Below, one piece after another: positions 1-6,425 of a stretch of DNA of 13,571 bases. Position 1 is the stretch's first letter; every line of letters begins with the position of its first letter. The translations under genes and the position numbers were made by a program. Origin of the DNA: DATGMP01 sp035293565 (GTDB taxonomy: Bacteria > Pseudomonadota > Alphaproteobacteria > BOG-932 > Roseiterribacteraceae); contig DATGMP010000138.1 in assembly GCA_035293565.1 (NCBI GenBank), forward strand, positions 1 to 13,571. Reading direction: 5' to 3'. Below the pieces are notes generated by a model. That model was given only the letters and a program-made list of their open reading frames with translations, was not told the DNA's origin and did not search any database.

Positions 1-119
1 TGATGCGCCACGCTGCGCTCAATCTCCTCAAGCACGAACCGAGCAAAATCCCCATCAAACGAAAGCGTCTCAAAGCCGCCATCAACCCCGATTTCCGAGC
101 GGCCTTGCTCGCATCTTAA
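1..119 (+). CDS. Transposase, C-terminal end only (ISAs1-like family)
   Basis: The open frame enters from the left edge and ends at a TAA at 117-119, so only the last 38 residues are visible. They are basic and carry the ALNLLK and IKRKRLKAA pattern typical of the extreme C-terminus of ISAs1-family DDE transposases, where a conserved R-x-x-ALNLL segment is followed by a Lys/Arg-rich stretch. The catalytic acidic residues lie outside the window, so activity cannot be judged. A terminal-repeat-like sequence follows 1 bp after the stop, as expected for an insertion sequence end. The family name rests on a short tail and could be wrong at family level; that it is a transposase end is more certain. 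Confidence 0.65.
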   Translation, partial: MRHAALNLLKHEPSKIPIKRKRLKAAINPDFRAALLAS

Positions 120-139
120 CGATTCATGATCCTGCCCTG
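1..139 (+). mobile_element. Right end of an insertion sequence (ISAs1-like)
   Basis: The transposase tail stops at 119 and is followed at 121-139 by GATTCATGATCCTGCCCTG. Read inward from the element edge this is CAGGGCAGGATCATGAATC, which resembles an ISAs1-type terminal repeat starting CAGGGC. The left end is outside the window, so the matching repeat and the target duplication cannot be checked. The IS boundary is therefore inferred to be base 139, with host DNA starting at 140. Confidence 0.55.
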
Positions 140-171
140 CCAAGCCGGCCCGGCGGCAGTGCGGCGTGGCC

Positions 172-198
172 AAAAAAAGGGCCGCAATGCTGCGGCCC
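172..198 (-). terminator. Rho-independent terminator of the minus-strand sRNA
   Basis: A perfect 8-bp stem (GGGCCGCA at 179-186 with TGCGGCCC at 191-198, 4-base loop) is followed on the minus strand by seven T (A run at 172-178 on the plus strand). There is no T-run on the other side, so it terminates minus-strand transcription only. Confidence 0.85.
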
Positions 199-262
199 AA
201 GTCAAGGGAGGAGGCGCCCCAGAGCGGGGCACCAAGAGGGCTAACAGCCTCAACTCCTGTTC
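172..262 (-). ncRNA. suhB/MmgR-like (alpha-r8/alpha-r14 type) trans-acting sRNA candidate
   Basis: Read on the minus strand the segment has the three-hairpin architecture of the alphaproteobacterial suhB/MmgR sRNA group. First comes a 5' hairpin AACAG/CUGUU (257-261 with 243-247). Next is a hairpin GCCCC-gcucu-GGGGC. Then there is an unpaired GCCUCCUCCCUUGACUUG, and last a strong Rho-independent terminator ending in seven U. From memory, the family's spacer between the second hairpin and the terminator reads G-UUUCCUCCCUAGACUUG, so the spacer here matches in length and in most bases. CCUCCUCCC is complementary to Shine-Dalgarno sequences, so the family is thought to act by base-pairing with mRNA leaders. 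The 5' end near 262 is set from the first hairpin; I see no convincing promoter boxes above it. A covariance-model search against Rfam suhB would settle the assignment. Confidence 0.7.
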
Positions 263-451
263 GCTCCGCTTAACCGCGTGCAGGGCAGCGCGCCGTGGCC
301 GGCTCTATCGCCCGGTGCGCATCGCGGAAGCCGGGCAAATCCCCCACGATGCCACGGCATTGCCACGAGGATGACCTTGGGAATGCCACAATCAGTGCGT
401 TTTCTCGTGCCGTGGACGTTCCACGGATGAGTTTGTATTGACGGTATCCGC

Positions 452-646
452 ATGAACGAGTTCATGGAATTTGAAGAGGCGACCCGCATCTACCGACGCA
501 TGATGGGCACCGACCCGCTCTTTCGCCTGTCACCGCCAGCGCCGAGCCCGCGCCTTTCCTATCGCGACGACGAGATCTGGTATTTGCGCGACGATGAGGG
601 CAAGCTGATCGCGCGGGTGAGCCGATCGGGAGTGCGTCTCGCCTGA
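452..646 (+). CDS. Small hypothetical protein (64 aa)
   Basis: I do not recognise this protein. It is acidic at the N-terminus and ends with DDEIWYLRDDEGKLIARVSRSG, which looks like a short beta-hairpin segment. It has no signal peptide or membrane segment. Codon third positions are strongly G/C-biased in this frame, which favours it over the overlapping minus-strand frame. The start is the first ATG after an in-frame stop at 428-430; no clear Shine-Dalgarno precedes it. A 6-bp inverted repeat (CCGTGG/CCACGG, 410-426) sits just upstream and may be regulatory. The following lipoprotein gene starts 19 bp after the stop on the same strand, so the two are probably co-transcribed. Confidence 0.6.
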   Translation: MNEFMEFEEATRIYRRMMGTDPLFRLSPPAPSPRLSYRDDEIWYLRDDEGKLIARVSRSGVRLA

Positions 647-665
647 GGGGACGCGGAGGTCCGTT

Positions 666-878
666 ATGGCGACGCAGTGCCGCTCCAGGAAGCTCGTGAT
701 CATCGCATCAAGGCCGGCCTCAACGGTCGTGCTGCTCTGCGCGGCCGCGCTGAGCCTCGCTGCCTGCGCCCCGCACGAAGAGAGCACCTCCTGGGATCCT
801 TCGCTCTATGGCAGCCCAGGCGTGAGGACGGGGCCTGACTTCTTCGACCCGCAGTTCTACGGCGGCATCGGCATCTGA
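666..878 (+). CDS. Small outer-membrane-type lipoprotein (70 aa)
   Basis: The N-terminus has basic residues, a hydrophobic core (about residues 19-33) and a lipobox L31-A32-A33-C34, so the protein should be exported and lipidated at Cys34. This leaves a mature peptide of about 37 residues rich in Pro, Gly, Phe and Tyr, with repeated D-P-x-x-Y/F-G units (DPSLYGSPG and DPQFYGGIG). A GGAGGT Shine-Dalgarno at 655-660 lies 5 bp before the ATG, which fixes the start. The n-region is longer than usual (18 residues before the core). The function is unknown. It probably shares a transcript with the 64-aa gene upstream, and a hairpin at 904-924 lies just beyond the stop. Confidence 0.75.
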   Translation: MATQCRSRKLVIIASRPASTVVLLCAAALSLAACAPHEESTSWDPSLYGSPGVRTGPDFFDPQFYGGIGI

Positions 879-903
879 CGATGATGGGCAAAAGCGGGAC
901 CGT

Positions 904-924
904 GCGCGGCGGCAAGCGCCGCGC
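904..924. terminator. Hairpin between convergent genes, possible bidirectional terminator
   Basis: A perfect 8-bp G/C-only stem (GCGCGGCG at 904-911, CGCCGCGC at 917-924) with a 5-base loop lies in the short gap between the convergent lipoprotein and peptidoglycan-binding genes. Neither side has a T-run, so it is a weak intrinsic terminator at best. Confidence 0.45.
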
Positions 925-945
925 ATCGGTTCCCGTCATTCATTC

Positions 946-1440
946 CTATTGTTGTTGCTGTTGCGCTTCCTGAATGGCCGTCGAGAATCCCTGCGCGAAC
1001 CCCTCCTGATATCCCCGCTCATAGGCGCGGAAGCCGGAGCGGCCAGCCATCATCGGCGACCCCGATGATGATCCCTCCATTCCCTCTTGCGTCCCTTGCT
1101 GCTGCATCCGCTGCGGACGCATGAGCGCCATCAGCGTTGCCCCGTCGATCTCTCCATTGGCTTGGAGCCCGTGCTCCTGCTGGAACTGTTCGAGCGCGTC
1201 GCCGGTCGCCTGGTCCCAAGTGCCGCTCGGCGTCTCCTGATAGAGGCCTTGCTGCTGCAGGCGACGTTGAATCTGCCGGATGAATTTCTGTGAAAGCTGC
1301 GGCTGCTGCTCGCTCGAGGCCTCGCTCTGCGTTTGCGCCGATTTCTCGTTCGAGGTGCCATTTTGCGATTGCGTCGACTGCGCGTAGGCAGCCGTTGACG
1401 CGAGAAGGCTCAATGCAGTGAAAGCGGCGAGATATTTCAT
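946..1440 (-). CDS. Secreted peptidoglycan-binding-domain protein (164 aa)
   Basis: A typical Sec signal peptide runs to AYA20 with cleavage before Gln21. A Gln/Ser-rich linker follows (21-50). Residues about 54-107 form one PG_binding_1 (PF01471) repeat: Q-x-x-LQQQGLY, a G-x-W/D-x-x-T-x-x-A-x-x-x-FQ core, GLQANGEID and a final T-L-x-x-L. The C-terminal 55 residues are Met/Gly/Ser-rich, then aromatic and Gln-rich, ending in five Gln. There is no enzymatic domain, so it is likely a periplasmic wall-binding or accessory protein. GGGAGGAG 4 bp before the ATG fixes the start. An imperfect EcfG-like box lies 34 bp upstream, which would suit a stress-induced envelope protein. Confidence 0.8.
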   Translation of the reverse strand: MKYLAAFTALSLLASTAAYAQSTQSQNGTSNEKSAQTQSEASSEQQPQLSQKFIRQIQRRLQQQGLYQETPSGTWDQATGDALEQFQQEHGLQANGEIDGATLMALMRPQRMQQQGTQEGMEGSSSGSPMMAGRSGFRAYERGYQEGFAQGFSTAIQEAQQQQQ

Positions 1441-1473
1441 CTGCTCCTCCCTACAATGGCGGCTACGCTATCA

Positions 1474-1498
1474 AACTCGTGAGTGAAACCAACGTTCC
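1474..1498 (-). promoter_or_regulatory. Possible EcfG-type (general stress sigma) promoter
   Basis: The minus strand reads GGAAC, 16 bases, then AGTT (or 17 bases then GTTT), against the alphaproteobacterial EcfG consensus GGAAC-N16/17-CGTT. The -10 box ends 33 bases before the ATG of the peptidoglycan-binding gene, a sensible leader. The -10 match is only three of four, so this is tentative. Confidence 0.35.
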
Positions 1499-1612
1499 CC
1501 TCGGCGCGAAACTTTCGCCGTGGTGAACACGAGTTGGGAGAAGCCAGCCTCCTCGACCATGTCCGCAAGGCGTCCTTTGGCAGCCGGTATCAAAGATCCA
1601 GCGCGCCGGATT

Positions 1613-2362
1613 TCAATGGTCGCTCGAGGCTCCGCCCGCCTCGGCGAAGAGGCGCAGGTCGGCGACTAATCCTTCGTCACGCTCGATCGCGTATTGGTGC
1701 CGACGCGCTTCGCTTTTCTCGATGACAGCTAGAATGTTCGGATCGCCTGTCTCAAAAATTCGGAGATTGCGATCACTCGCTTTCAGCTCGGCGAGTTTGC
1801 CGCGCGGCGGCGCCGCCTTCATGCGCGGGCTGACGTCGACGAGACCGATCAGGCCCCCCGCCGTAATACCGGCCGACTGCAGACGATCGCGCAGAGCGTT
1901 TGCCGCAGCCAGCTTTGCCCGTTCCGTCGCTGCGTGCTCATCGGCCCGCGTTTTGGCATCGCGACGGCTCGCGGAATATTGGGGGCTGATCCGGCGCAGG
2001 AAGTCCGACGTCGACATATCCCGGGTATTGACCCAGTCCGCGGCGGTCGTCCACGTGGCGGCGAGCCAATCGCGCAGCTCCTTGCTCTCGATGGCCGCGA
2101 GCCGAGCGCCGCGCAGCTCGGTCGCCCAACGCTTCGCCGCCGGAGAGCCGGCGAGTTCCGGCCATTCCCGATGCGCGGGCGCCGCGCGCCTCTCTGGCCG
2201 GGCGCGGTGAGGCTCTGGAGCATGACGCTTCAGCAGCTCGTATTGGCGCCGGTATTCCGCCTCCCATTCGTCCCCCTCTTGGTCGGGCAGGATGCCGTCC
2301 CGCTCCACGAAGAACCGCGTGGCGGCCTCCAACGCCCTGTCGCGCAACTCCTTCAGATCCAT
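1613..2362 (-). CDS. Hypothetical protein (249 aa)
   Basis: I do not recognise a family. The product is soluble, rich in Ala, Arg and Glu and probably largely helical, with no signal peptide or membrane segment. Segments that stand out are an acidic start (MDLKELRDRALEAATRFF), a Pro/Arg-rich stretch at about residues 48-68, a Trp-containing segment around 103-113 (WLAATWTTAADW), and a long charged helix-like region at about 120-165. GGGAGG 6 bp before the ATG fixes the start. Plus-strand open frames across the same bases look like antisense shadows (Arg/Pro-rich, no Shine-Dalgarno). It follows the TAXI gene on the same strand after 117 bp, so it may be read from the same transcript or have its own promoter. 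Confidence 0.65.
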   Translation of the reverse strand: MDLKELRDRALEAATRFFVERDGILPDQEGDEWEAEYRRQYELLKRHAPEPHRARPERRAAPAHREWPELAGSPAAKRWATELRGARLAAIESKELRDWLAATWTTAADWVNTRDMSTSDFLRRISPQYSASRRDAKTRADEHAATERAKLAAANALRDRLQSAGITAGGLIGLVDVSPRMKAAPPRGKLAELKASDRNLRIFETGDPNILAVIEKSEARRHQYAIERDEGLVADLRLFAEAGGASSDH

Positions 2363-2479
2363 CGTCGCCTCCCGCGTGACTGGGTTCTCGCTGCTTTGAC
2401 GCCTAGGGATGGCGCATCGCGCTCCCTTGGATAGGAAAACGAACGAGACGCTCCGTGCCTTGCCCCCGCGGCCGACCCG

Positions 2480-3745
2480 CTAGTCGTGCGTTCGTTGCCA
2501 GCGAAGAAACTCCTGAAACAATTCGCCAGGGTCTTTGCTGGTGCCGGAGCCGCCGTCCGATCTGCCCGTCTCTTCGGCCTGCGAGTGTTGCCAGCGGAGG
2601 AAATCCTGGAACATTTTCTCGGGGTTTTCGGAGGATTTCAGGGGAGCCGGCGCGCGTGTCCCAAGCTTCTTGCTCGTTGGCGCGCCGGCGGTCACGGCGG
2701 CGGGCGAATATTTTATCCAGCCGGGCAGCGCAGCATTTCGGTCGGCTTGTCGCCAGCGCGGATCGCGGCTGGGTGCCAGCAGCGCTGGAAAGTTGGCGAA
2801 GAGACTACGCACGAAATGCGCCGACGCTGCTTCCCTCGGCGAACCCGACGCGAAATCATAGGCGGCGATTACCATGCTGAGCGCCACGGTGGGAACGGGT
2901 GCGCCTCGACCCGCTTCACCTTCGCCGACCAGCAATGGGTATTCCTCGGGCCGAAGCGCGGCCGGCTGATAGAAGGCGGAAAGCCGCGCCGTATGGGGCA
3001 CGGCAAGGAAGTGTGGGCCTTGCTCGCGGTTGATGTCCTGCAAGGCCACGATCGGCGCCGCAGCGATGAGAGCCACCGCGGCGAGCTGGCCATTGCGTAA
3101 TTGGGCGAGTTGAAGCTGCTCGTCCCCATACACCGGCTCGGGTTGAATGCCGAGTGCCTCGAAAACCGTCGTGGCGGTCAGCGCATTGGCGCTGCCGCGC
3201 GTTCCGAATCCGACCTTTCGCCCCGTGAGCGTGCTCGCCTCTCGGATGTCGTTCCGCGCCAGCAAGTGGAACTGCTTGTCGTAGATCTTCAGCACGAGCC
3301 TTATCCGCGCCATCGCCTCTGGCAGCAGCGGCGAGCGGCGCAGATCGGCGAAGATGTCGGATGGCAGAATGGCGAAGCCGATGCCCTTGGCGTGCAGGAG
3401 TTCGTCCACATCCTGCATGGGGCCGCGGCCGAACACGGGGAGCACTTGCATCCGCTCATGTGCGAGAAGATCAGCAAGATCCGTGGCGAGCCGTCCGTCG
3501 GCGGTATCGGCGACGATGCCGACCGATTCACCGCTCGCCGCCATCTTCGAAGGCTCGGCGGCAGCGGCCAGCGGTGCGAAAGCCAACGCGCTCACGAGCA
3601 TCACTCGCGCAAGAGCTGTCACCAACCAACAGCAGCGCGCGATCCCGGAGAATGACAAGCGACCAAAGGCACAAGAGCGGATGGCACCAACTGACCATAG
3701 ACCAGCACCCGATCGGCCCGAGCGCAACGAGATCACATGACCCAT
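2480..3745 (-). CDS. TAXI-family (TRAP-type) periplasmic solute-binding protein with C-terminal tandem motif
   Basis: The body resembles TAXI-type TRAP transporter binding proteins (NMT1_3 / PF16868 group): an early GFAILPSDIFADL segment, a LARNDIREASTLTGRKVGFG stretch matching the usual 'R-x-D-I-x-x-x-x-D-L-x-G-K-x-V-x-x-G' region, then G-S-A-N-A-L. A hydrophobic stretch at residues 40-63 ending in AAAA-E is a signal peptide, so the protein should be periplasmic. The first 38 residues are long for an n-region and no Shine-Dalgarno precedes the ATG at 3745, so the true start may be downstream, for example Met49 at 3601. No TRAP membrane subunit is encoded in the window, so it is an orphan binding protein. 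Unusually, the C-terminus holds two copies of P-x-x-x-FQ-(D/E)-FLRWQ, at about residues 375-386 and 406-417. The gene starts 22 bp after the lipoprotein gene, suggesting an operon. Confidence 0.7.
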   Translation of the reverse strand: MGHVISLRSGRSGAGLWSVGAIRSCAFGRLSFSGIARCCWLVTALARVMLVSALAFAPLAAAAEPSKMAASGESVGIVADTADGRLATDLADLLAHERMQVLPVFGRGPMQDVDELLHAKGIGFAILPSDIFADLRRSPLLPEAMARIRLVLKIYDKQFHLLARNDIREASTLTGRKVGFGTRGSANALTATTVFEALGIQPEPVYGDEQLQLAQLRNGQLAAVALIAAAPIVALQDINREQGPHFLAVPHTARLSAFYQPAALRPEEYPLLVGEGEAGRGAPVPTVALSMVIAAYDFASGSPREAASAHFVRSLFANFPALLAPSRDPRWRQADRNAALPGWIKYSPAAVTAGAPTSKKLGTRAPAPLKSSENPEKMFQDFLRWQHSQAEETGRSDGGSGTSKDPGELFQEFLRWQRTHD

Positions 3746-3767
3746 ATCGCTATTCTTGTTTGGCCTG

Positions 3768-4211
3768 CTAACGCAGGCTCAACGCCCGTTCGCGCGAAAT
3801 GTGCCACAGGACAATGTGATAATGCGGCATCGGGACGCCGGGATGGCCGGCATTGTAGTAAATGTCGACGAAGGTGACCGGCAGCGGCGAGGACTGCAGG
3901 TCGTCGAAACGGCTGTGCCCGTCGAAATCACTGATCGGAATCATATAGAGGGTGCTGACGAGATTACCGTCGCGATCGTAGGCTTGGAACGGCCCGGCAG
4001 GGAGCGTCTTGGGACGCACATAGAGTGTGCCGAGACCGGGCATGAAACTGGGAAGTGGCGCGAGCGAACTCGCCTTGACGTATTCGCCGCCAGGCGGCTC
4101 CTTCACTGAGACCGCCGCGCTCGTTCCAGGTTCAGGGGCGCCTGTCTCGCAACCGCTCAACAGCGCGAGCGCGGCCGCGATCCAGGCAACTCTTCGCATG
4201 CAAGGATCCAT
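3768..4211 (-). CDS. Hypothetical lipoprotein with His-rich C-terminus (147 aa)
   Basis: A lipobox L18-S19-G20-C21 after a basic, hydrophobic leader predicts a lipidated envelope protein. The mature part contains YVKASSLAPLPSFMPGLGTLYV, a segment with AYDRDGNLVSTLYMIP, and a C-terminal cluster AGHPGVPMPHYHIVLWHI with His at 123, 130, 132 and 137. The pattern is familiar to me from uncharacterised proteobacterial proteins and could bind a metal, but no function can be named. AGGTGAGGA lies about 7 bp before the ATG at 4211; the internal ATG at 4199 has no such site. It is upstream of the TAXI gene with a 22-bp gap and downstream of a good EcfG-like promoter, so the pair is probably a stress-controlled operon. 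Confidence 0.75.
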   Translation of the reverse strand: MDPCMRRVAWIAAALALLSGCETGAPEPGTSAAVSVKEPPGGEYVKASSLAPLPSFMPGLGTLYVRPKTLPAGPFQAYDRDGNLVSTLYMIPISDFDGHSRFDDLQSSPLPVTFVDIYYNAGHPGVPMPHYHIVLWHISRERALSLR

Positions 4212-4244
4212 GTCGCTTTCCTCACCTGAAGCGGCCGTCTCGTA

Positions 4245-4269
4245 GACGACTACCTTCCGTGATGGTTCC
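4245..4269 (-). promoter_or_regulatory. EcfG-like promoter for the lipoprotein-TAXI operon
   Basis: The minus strand reads GGAAC (4269-4265), exactly 16 bases, then CGTC (4248-4245), one base off the EcfG consensus GGAAC-N16/17-CGTT. It sits 33 bases before the ATG at 4211, in the intergenic gap, which is where a promoter should be. Confidence 0.5.
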
Positions 4270-4306
4270 GCGAGGCAAAGGCGACTTTGAAGAAGTGGAG
4301 GATTGC

Positions 4307-5230
4307 CTAACCTTTGCGTCGAACCGGCAGAGAGAGGGGCGGGGGTGCTTGTTCGAGGCTCGACAATTCGTTGGTCAGCGTTGTGCGCCGCAGATCGCGC
4401 ACCTCCGCAGGGTTGTAGCGCCGCGCGCGATGCATGGTGACCCGGTTATCCCACATCACGAGATCATACGGTCGCCAGACATGGATGTAGACGAATTGAC
4501 GCTGCGTCGCGTGCTCCGTGAGTTCGCGCAGAAGCGCACGGGCCTCGGGAACAGGCCAACCTTCGATCGCGCCCGCATGGCTGGAGAGATAGAGCGACAG
4601 CCGGCCGGTCGAGGGATGGCGGCGCACCAGCCGTTGGCGAACCGGCGCCCATTTCTCGCGCTCGGCATCCGTAAAATCGGTAAAGCCGAGAATGCCGCGT
4701 GAGAAGAGCTGACTGTGCAGACAGATGAGGTCGTGAATCTCATGTTTGGTGGCCTCATCGAGCGTGTCGTAGGCCGCGCGCATATCGGCAAACTCGGTAT
4801 TGCCACCGGACGGCGGGATCTGGCGCGCCGAGAGGATCGAATACTTGGCCGGCACCGGCTTGAACGAGCTGTCGGAATGCCAGAGTTGGTTGCCCAGCGC
4901 AAAGAGTCGGCGCCGATCGTCGCGCGCCAGTACCCGATTGTGTTTGTCCAAATTGGAGATGTCGTTGAGGTCCATGCCGAGCCGCCGGTCCTCGGGCGCG
5001 GCGATGTCGCCGGTCGCTTGCTCAAGCGGACCCAGGCTCCGGCTGAAGGCGATCTGCTGGTCGTCGTCGATGCGCTGGTCATGAAAGACCAGCACGCCGT
5101 AATGATCCATGCCGGCATGGAGAGACGCGGCATCTTCGGGCGACAGTGGCCGAGCGGCATCGCAGCCAGAGACCACGCCGGCGAAGAAAGGGCGATTGAC
5201 GGGGTCGATGGGATCGATCGTGAGGCTCAT
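4307..5230 (-). CDS. TauD/TfdA-family Fe(II)/2-oxoglutarate dioxygenase (307 aa)
   Basis: Family members couple 2-oxoglutarate decarboxylation to hydroxylation of an unactivated carbon. The iron triad is visible: H118-x-D120 in NQLWHSDSSF and the distal H267 in DNRVTMHRAR. R282 in RRTTL is placed 15 residues after the distal His, as expected for the 2-oxoglutarate carboxylate ligand. G-G-N-T145-EF is the conserved Thr segment. Length is normal for the family. The frame extends 13 codons further to a TTG, but the ATG at 5230 has GGGACGG a few bases upstream and gives the usual N-terminus (MSLTIDPID). It is transcribed divergently from the PAL-like gene, 82 bp away, and is a paralogue of the dioxygenase at 6426. 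The substrate is unknown; the TfdA label does not mean it acts on herbicides. Confidence 0.9.
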   Translation of the reverse strand: MSLTIDPIDPVNRPFFAGVVSGCDAARPLSPEDAASLHAGMDHYGVLVFHDQRIDDDQQIAFSRSLGPLEQATGDIAAPEDRRLGMDLNDISNLDKHNRVLARDDRRRLFALGNQLWHSDSSFKPVPAKYSILSARQIPPSGGNTEFADMRAAYDTLDEATKHEIHDLICLHSQLFSRGILGFTDFTDAEREKWAPVRQRLVRRHPSTGRLSLYLSSHAGAIEGWPVPEARALLRELTEHATQRQFVYIHVWRPYDLVMWDNRVTMHRARRYNPAEVRDLRRTTLTNELSSLEQAPPPLSLPVRRKG

Positions 5231-5252
5231 CACCGTCCCAGTCTTGCCAAGT

Positions 5253-5278
5253 TTCCGAGGATGCGGCAAGCCGCGGAA
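5253..5278. promoter_or_regulatory. Palindrome in the divergent dioxygenase/PAL promoter region
   Basis: The 82-bp gap between the two divergent genes contains GCGGC-aa-GCCGC (5263-5274), flanked by TTCCG (5253-5257) and CGGAA (5274-5278). The nested symmetry suits a dimeric regulator controlling both genes. No regulator gene is next to it, so this is a candidate operator only. Confidence 0.3.
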
Positions 5279-5312
5279 GGGGGCGGCCAGGACGAGCCGC
5301 AGGGAGGTAGCG

Positions 5313-6275
5313 ATGCGATTGACCGTCGGATCAGGGGATTATGCGTATGAGCTCGTTCCGGATTGGGCGAAGCTGCCGGCGGGTTGGGCGCTCCACGATG
5401 TTGCGGCTGTGGCGGTAGATCAGGCCGACCGCGTTCACGTGTTCAATCGCAGCGACCATCCCATGATGACCTTCGATCGCGATGGCAATTTGCTGAATGC
5501 CTGGCGCGAGAGGCTCTTCAAGCGGGCCCACGGTCTCCACATTGGACCTGACGACGCGCTCTACTGCACCGATGATGGCGATCATACGGTCCGCAAATGC
5601 ACACTCGAGGGCAAGGTGCTGCTCGAGATCGGCATCCCCGGCCGGCCCGCCAAATTCATGAGCGGCGCGCCTTTCAACCGATGCACCCACACCGCGCTCT
5701 CGCCCGACGGCGACATCTACGTGGCCGATGGCTATGCCAACGCGCGGATCCACAAATTCTCGCCCGATGGACGATTGCTATTTTCCTGGGGAGAGTGCGG
5801 CGCCGATCCGGGCCAGTTCAATATTCCCCATAACATCGTCTGTGACGCCGAGGGATGGATCTATGTCGCCGATCGCGAGAATCACCGTGTCCAGATTTTC
5901 GATGGAAAGGGCCGCTACGAGACACAATGGAACAACCTGCATCGGCCTTGCGCGCTCTGCATGGATGGCGGCGGCGACGGCGTCTGCTATGTCGGCGAGC
6001 TTGGACCGCATCAACCCGTGAACATGAACTTTCCCAATCTCGGGCCGAGGGTCAGCATTCTCGGCCGCGACGGGCGGCTCATCTCCCGCATCGATGAACG
6101 CTCGGGATTGCCGCGAGCCCAGTTCACGGCACCGCACGGACTCGCCACCGATTCGCGTGGCGATCTCTATGTGGGCGAAGTGTCCTGGACCGTGTGGGAG
6201 CATATCTTCCATCCGGGAGAGCCCGTGCCGAAGACCTTGCGCAGTCTGCAGAAGCTCGTTCGCCGGCCGGCATGA
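5313..6275 (+). CDS. NHL-repeat propeller, peptidyl-alpha-hydroxyglycine alpha-amidating lyase (PAL)-like (320 aa)
   Basis: The protein is a run of NHL/beta-propeller blades (DGxxYVAD, IxKFSPDG, PGQFxxPH, VADRENHRVQIFD). PAL cleaves an alpha-hydroxyglycine carbinolamide into an amide and glyoxylate. The residues known for the animal enzyme can be placed by local alignment: Arg46 (FNRSDH), zinc His73 (AHGL), Tyr141 (VADGY), zinc His173 (FNIPHN), Arg188 (ADREN) and zinc His275 (FTAPHG). The Met and Asp flanking the last His in animal PAL are Ala and Gly here. No signal peptide is present, so it is predicted to be cytosolic. GGGAGG 7 bp before the ATG at 5313 fixes the start; the frame is open further upstream but without a ribosome site. 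It lies between two Fe/2-oxoglutarate dioxygenases with an amidase beyond, a set that fits oxidative amide breakdown. Plain NHL proteins without lyase activity exist, so activity is inferred. Confidence 0.85.
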   Translation: MRLTVGSGDYAYELVPDWAKLPAGWALHDVAAVAVDQADRVHVFNRSDHPMMTFDRDGNLLNAWRERLFKRAHGLHIGPDDALYCTDDGDHTVRKCTLEGKVLLEIGIPGRPAKFMSGAPFNRCTHTALSPDGDIYVADGYANARIHKFSPDGRLLFSWGECGADPGQFNIPHNIVCDAEGWIYVADRENHRVQIFDGKGRYETQWNNLHRPCALCMDGGGDGVCYVGELGPHQPVNMNFPNLGPRVSILGRDGRLISRIDERSGLPRAQFTAPHGLATDSRGDLYVGEVSWTVWEHIFHPGEPVPKTLRSLQKLVRRPA

Positions 6276-6425
6276 CCGGCACCGCCGGCGTACCGGAGGG
6301 AGCTGCGTTCGCGCGCTCGGCCGGGCATGTCGAGTAGCTCGTCTCGCGTGCGGTCGGAAAAGCTTTCATGCCCCCGCGCCCTTCCGCCATAATCGCTTTG
6401 CATTTGGCCGGCGAGGAGCGACGCC

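Noticed and set aside
1722..2434. Plus-strand open frames of 162 and 166 codons
   Set aside because: They overlap the 249-aa minus-strand gene, which has a good ribosome site and a balanced composition; these frames are Arg/Pro-rich and lack one.
4715..5350. 211-codon plus-strand open frame
   Set aside because: Antisense to the first dioxygenase and runs into the PAL gene in another frame.
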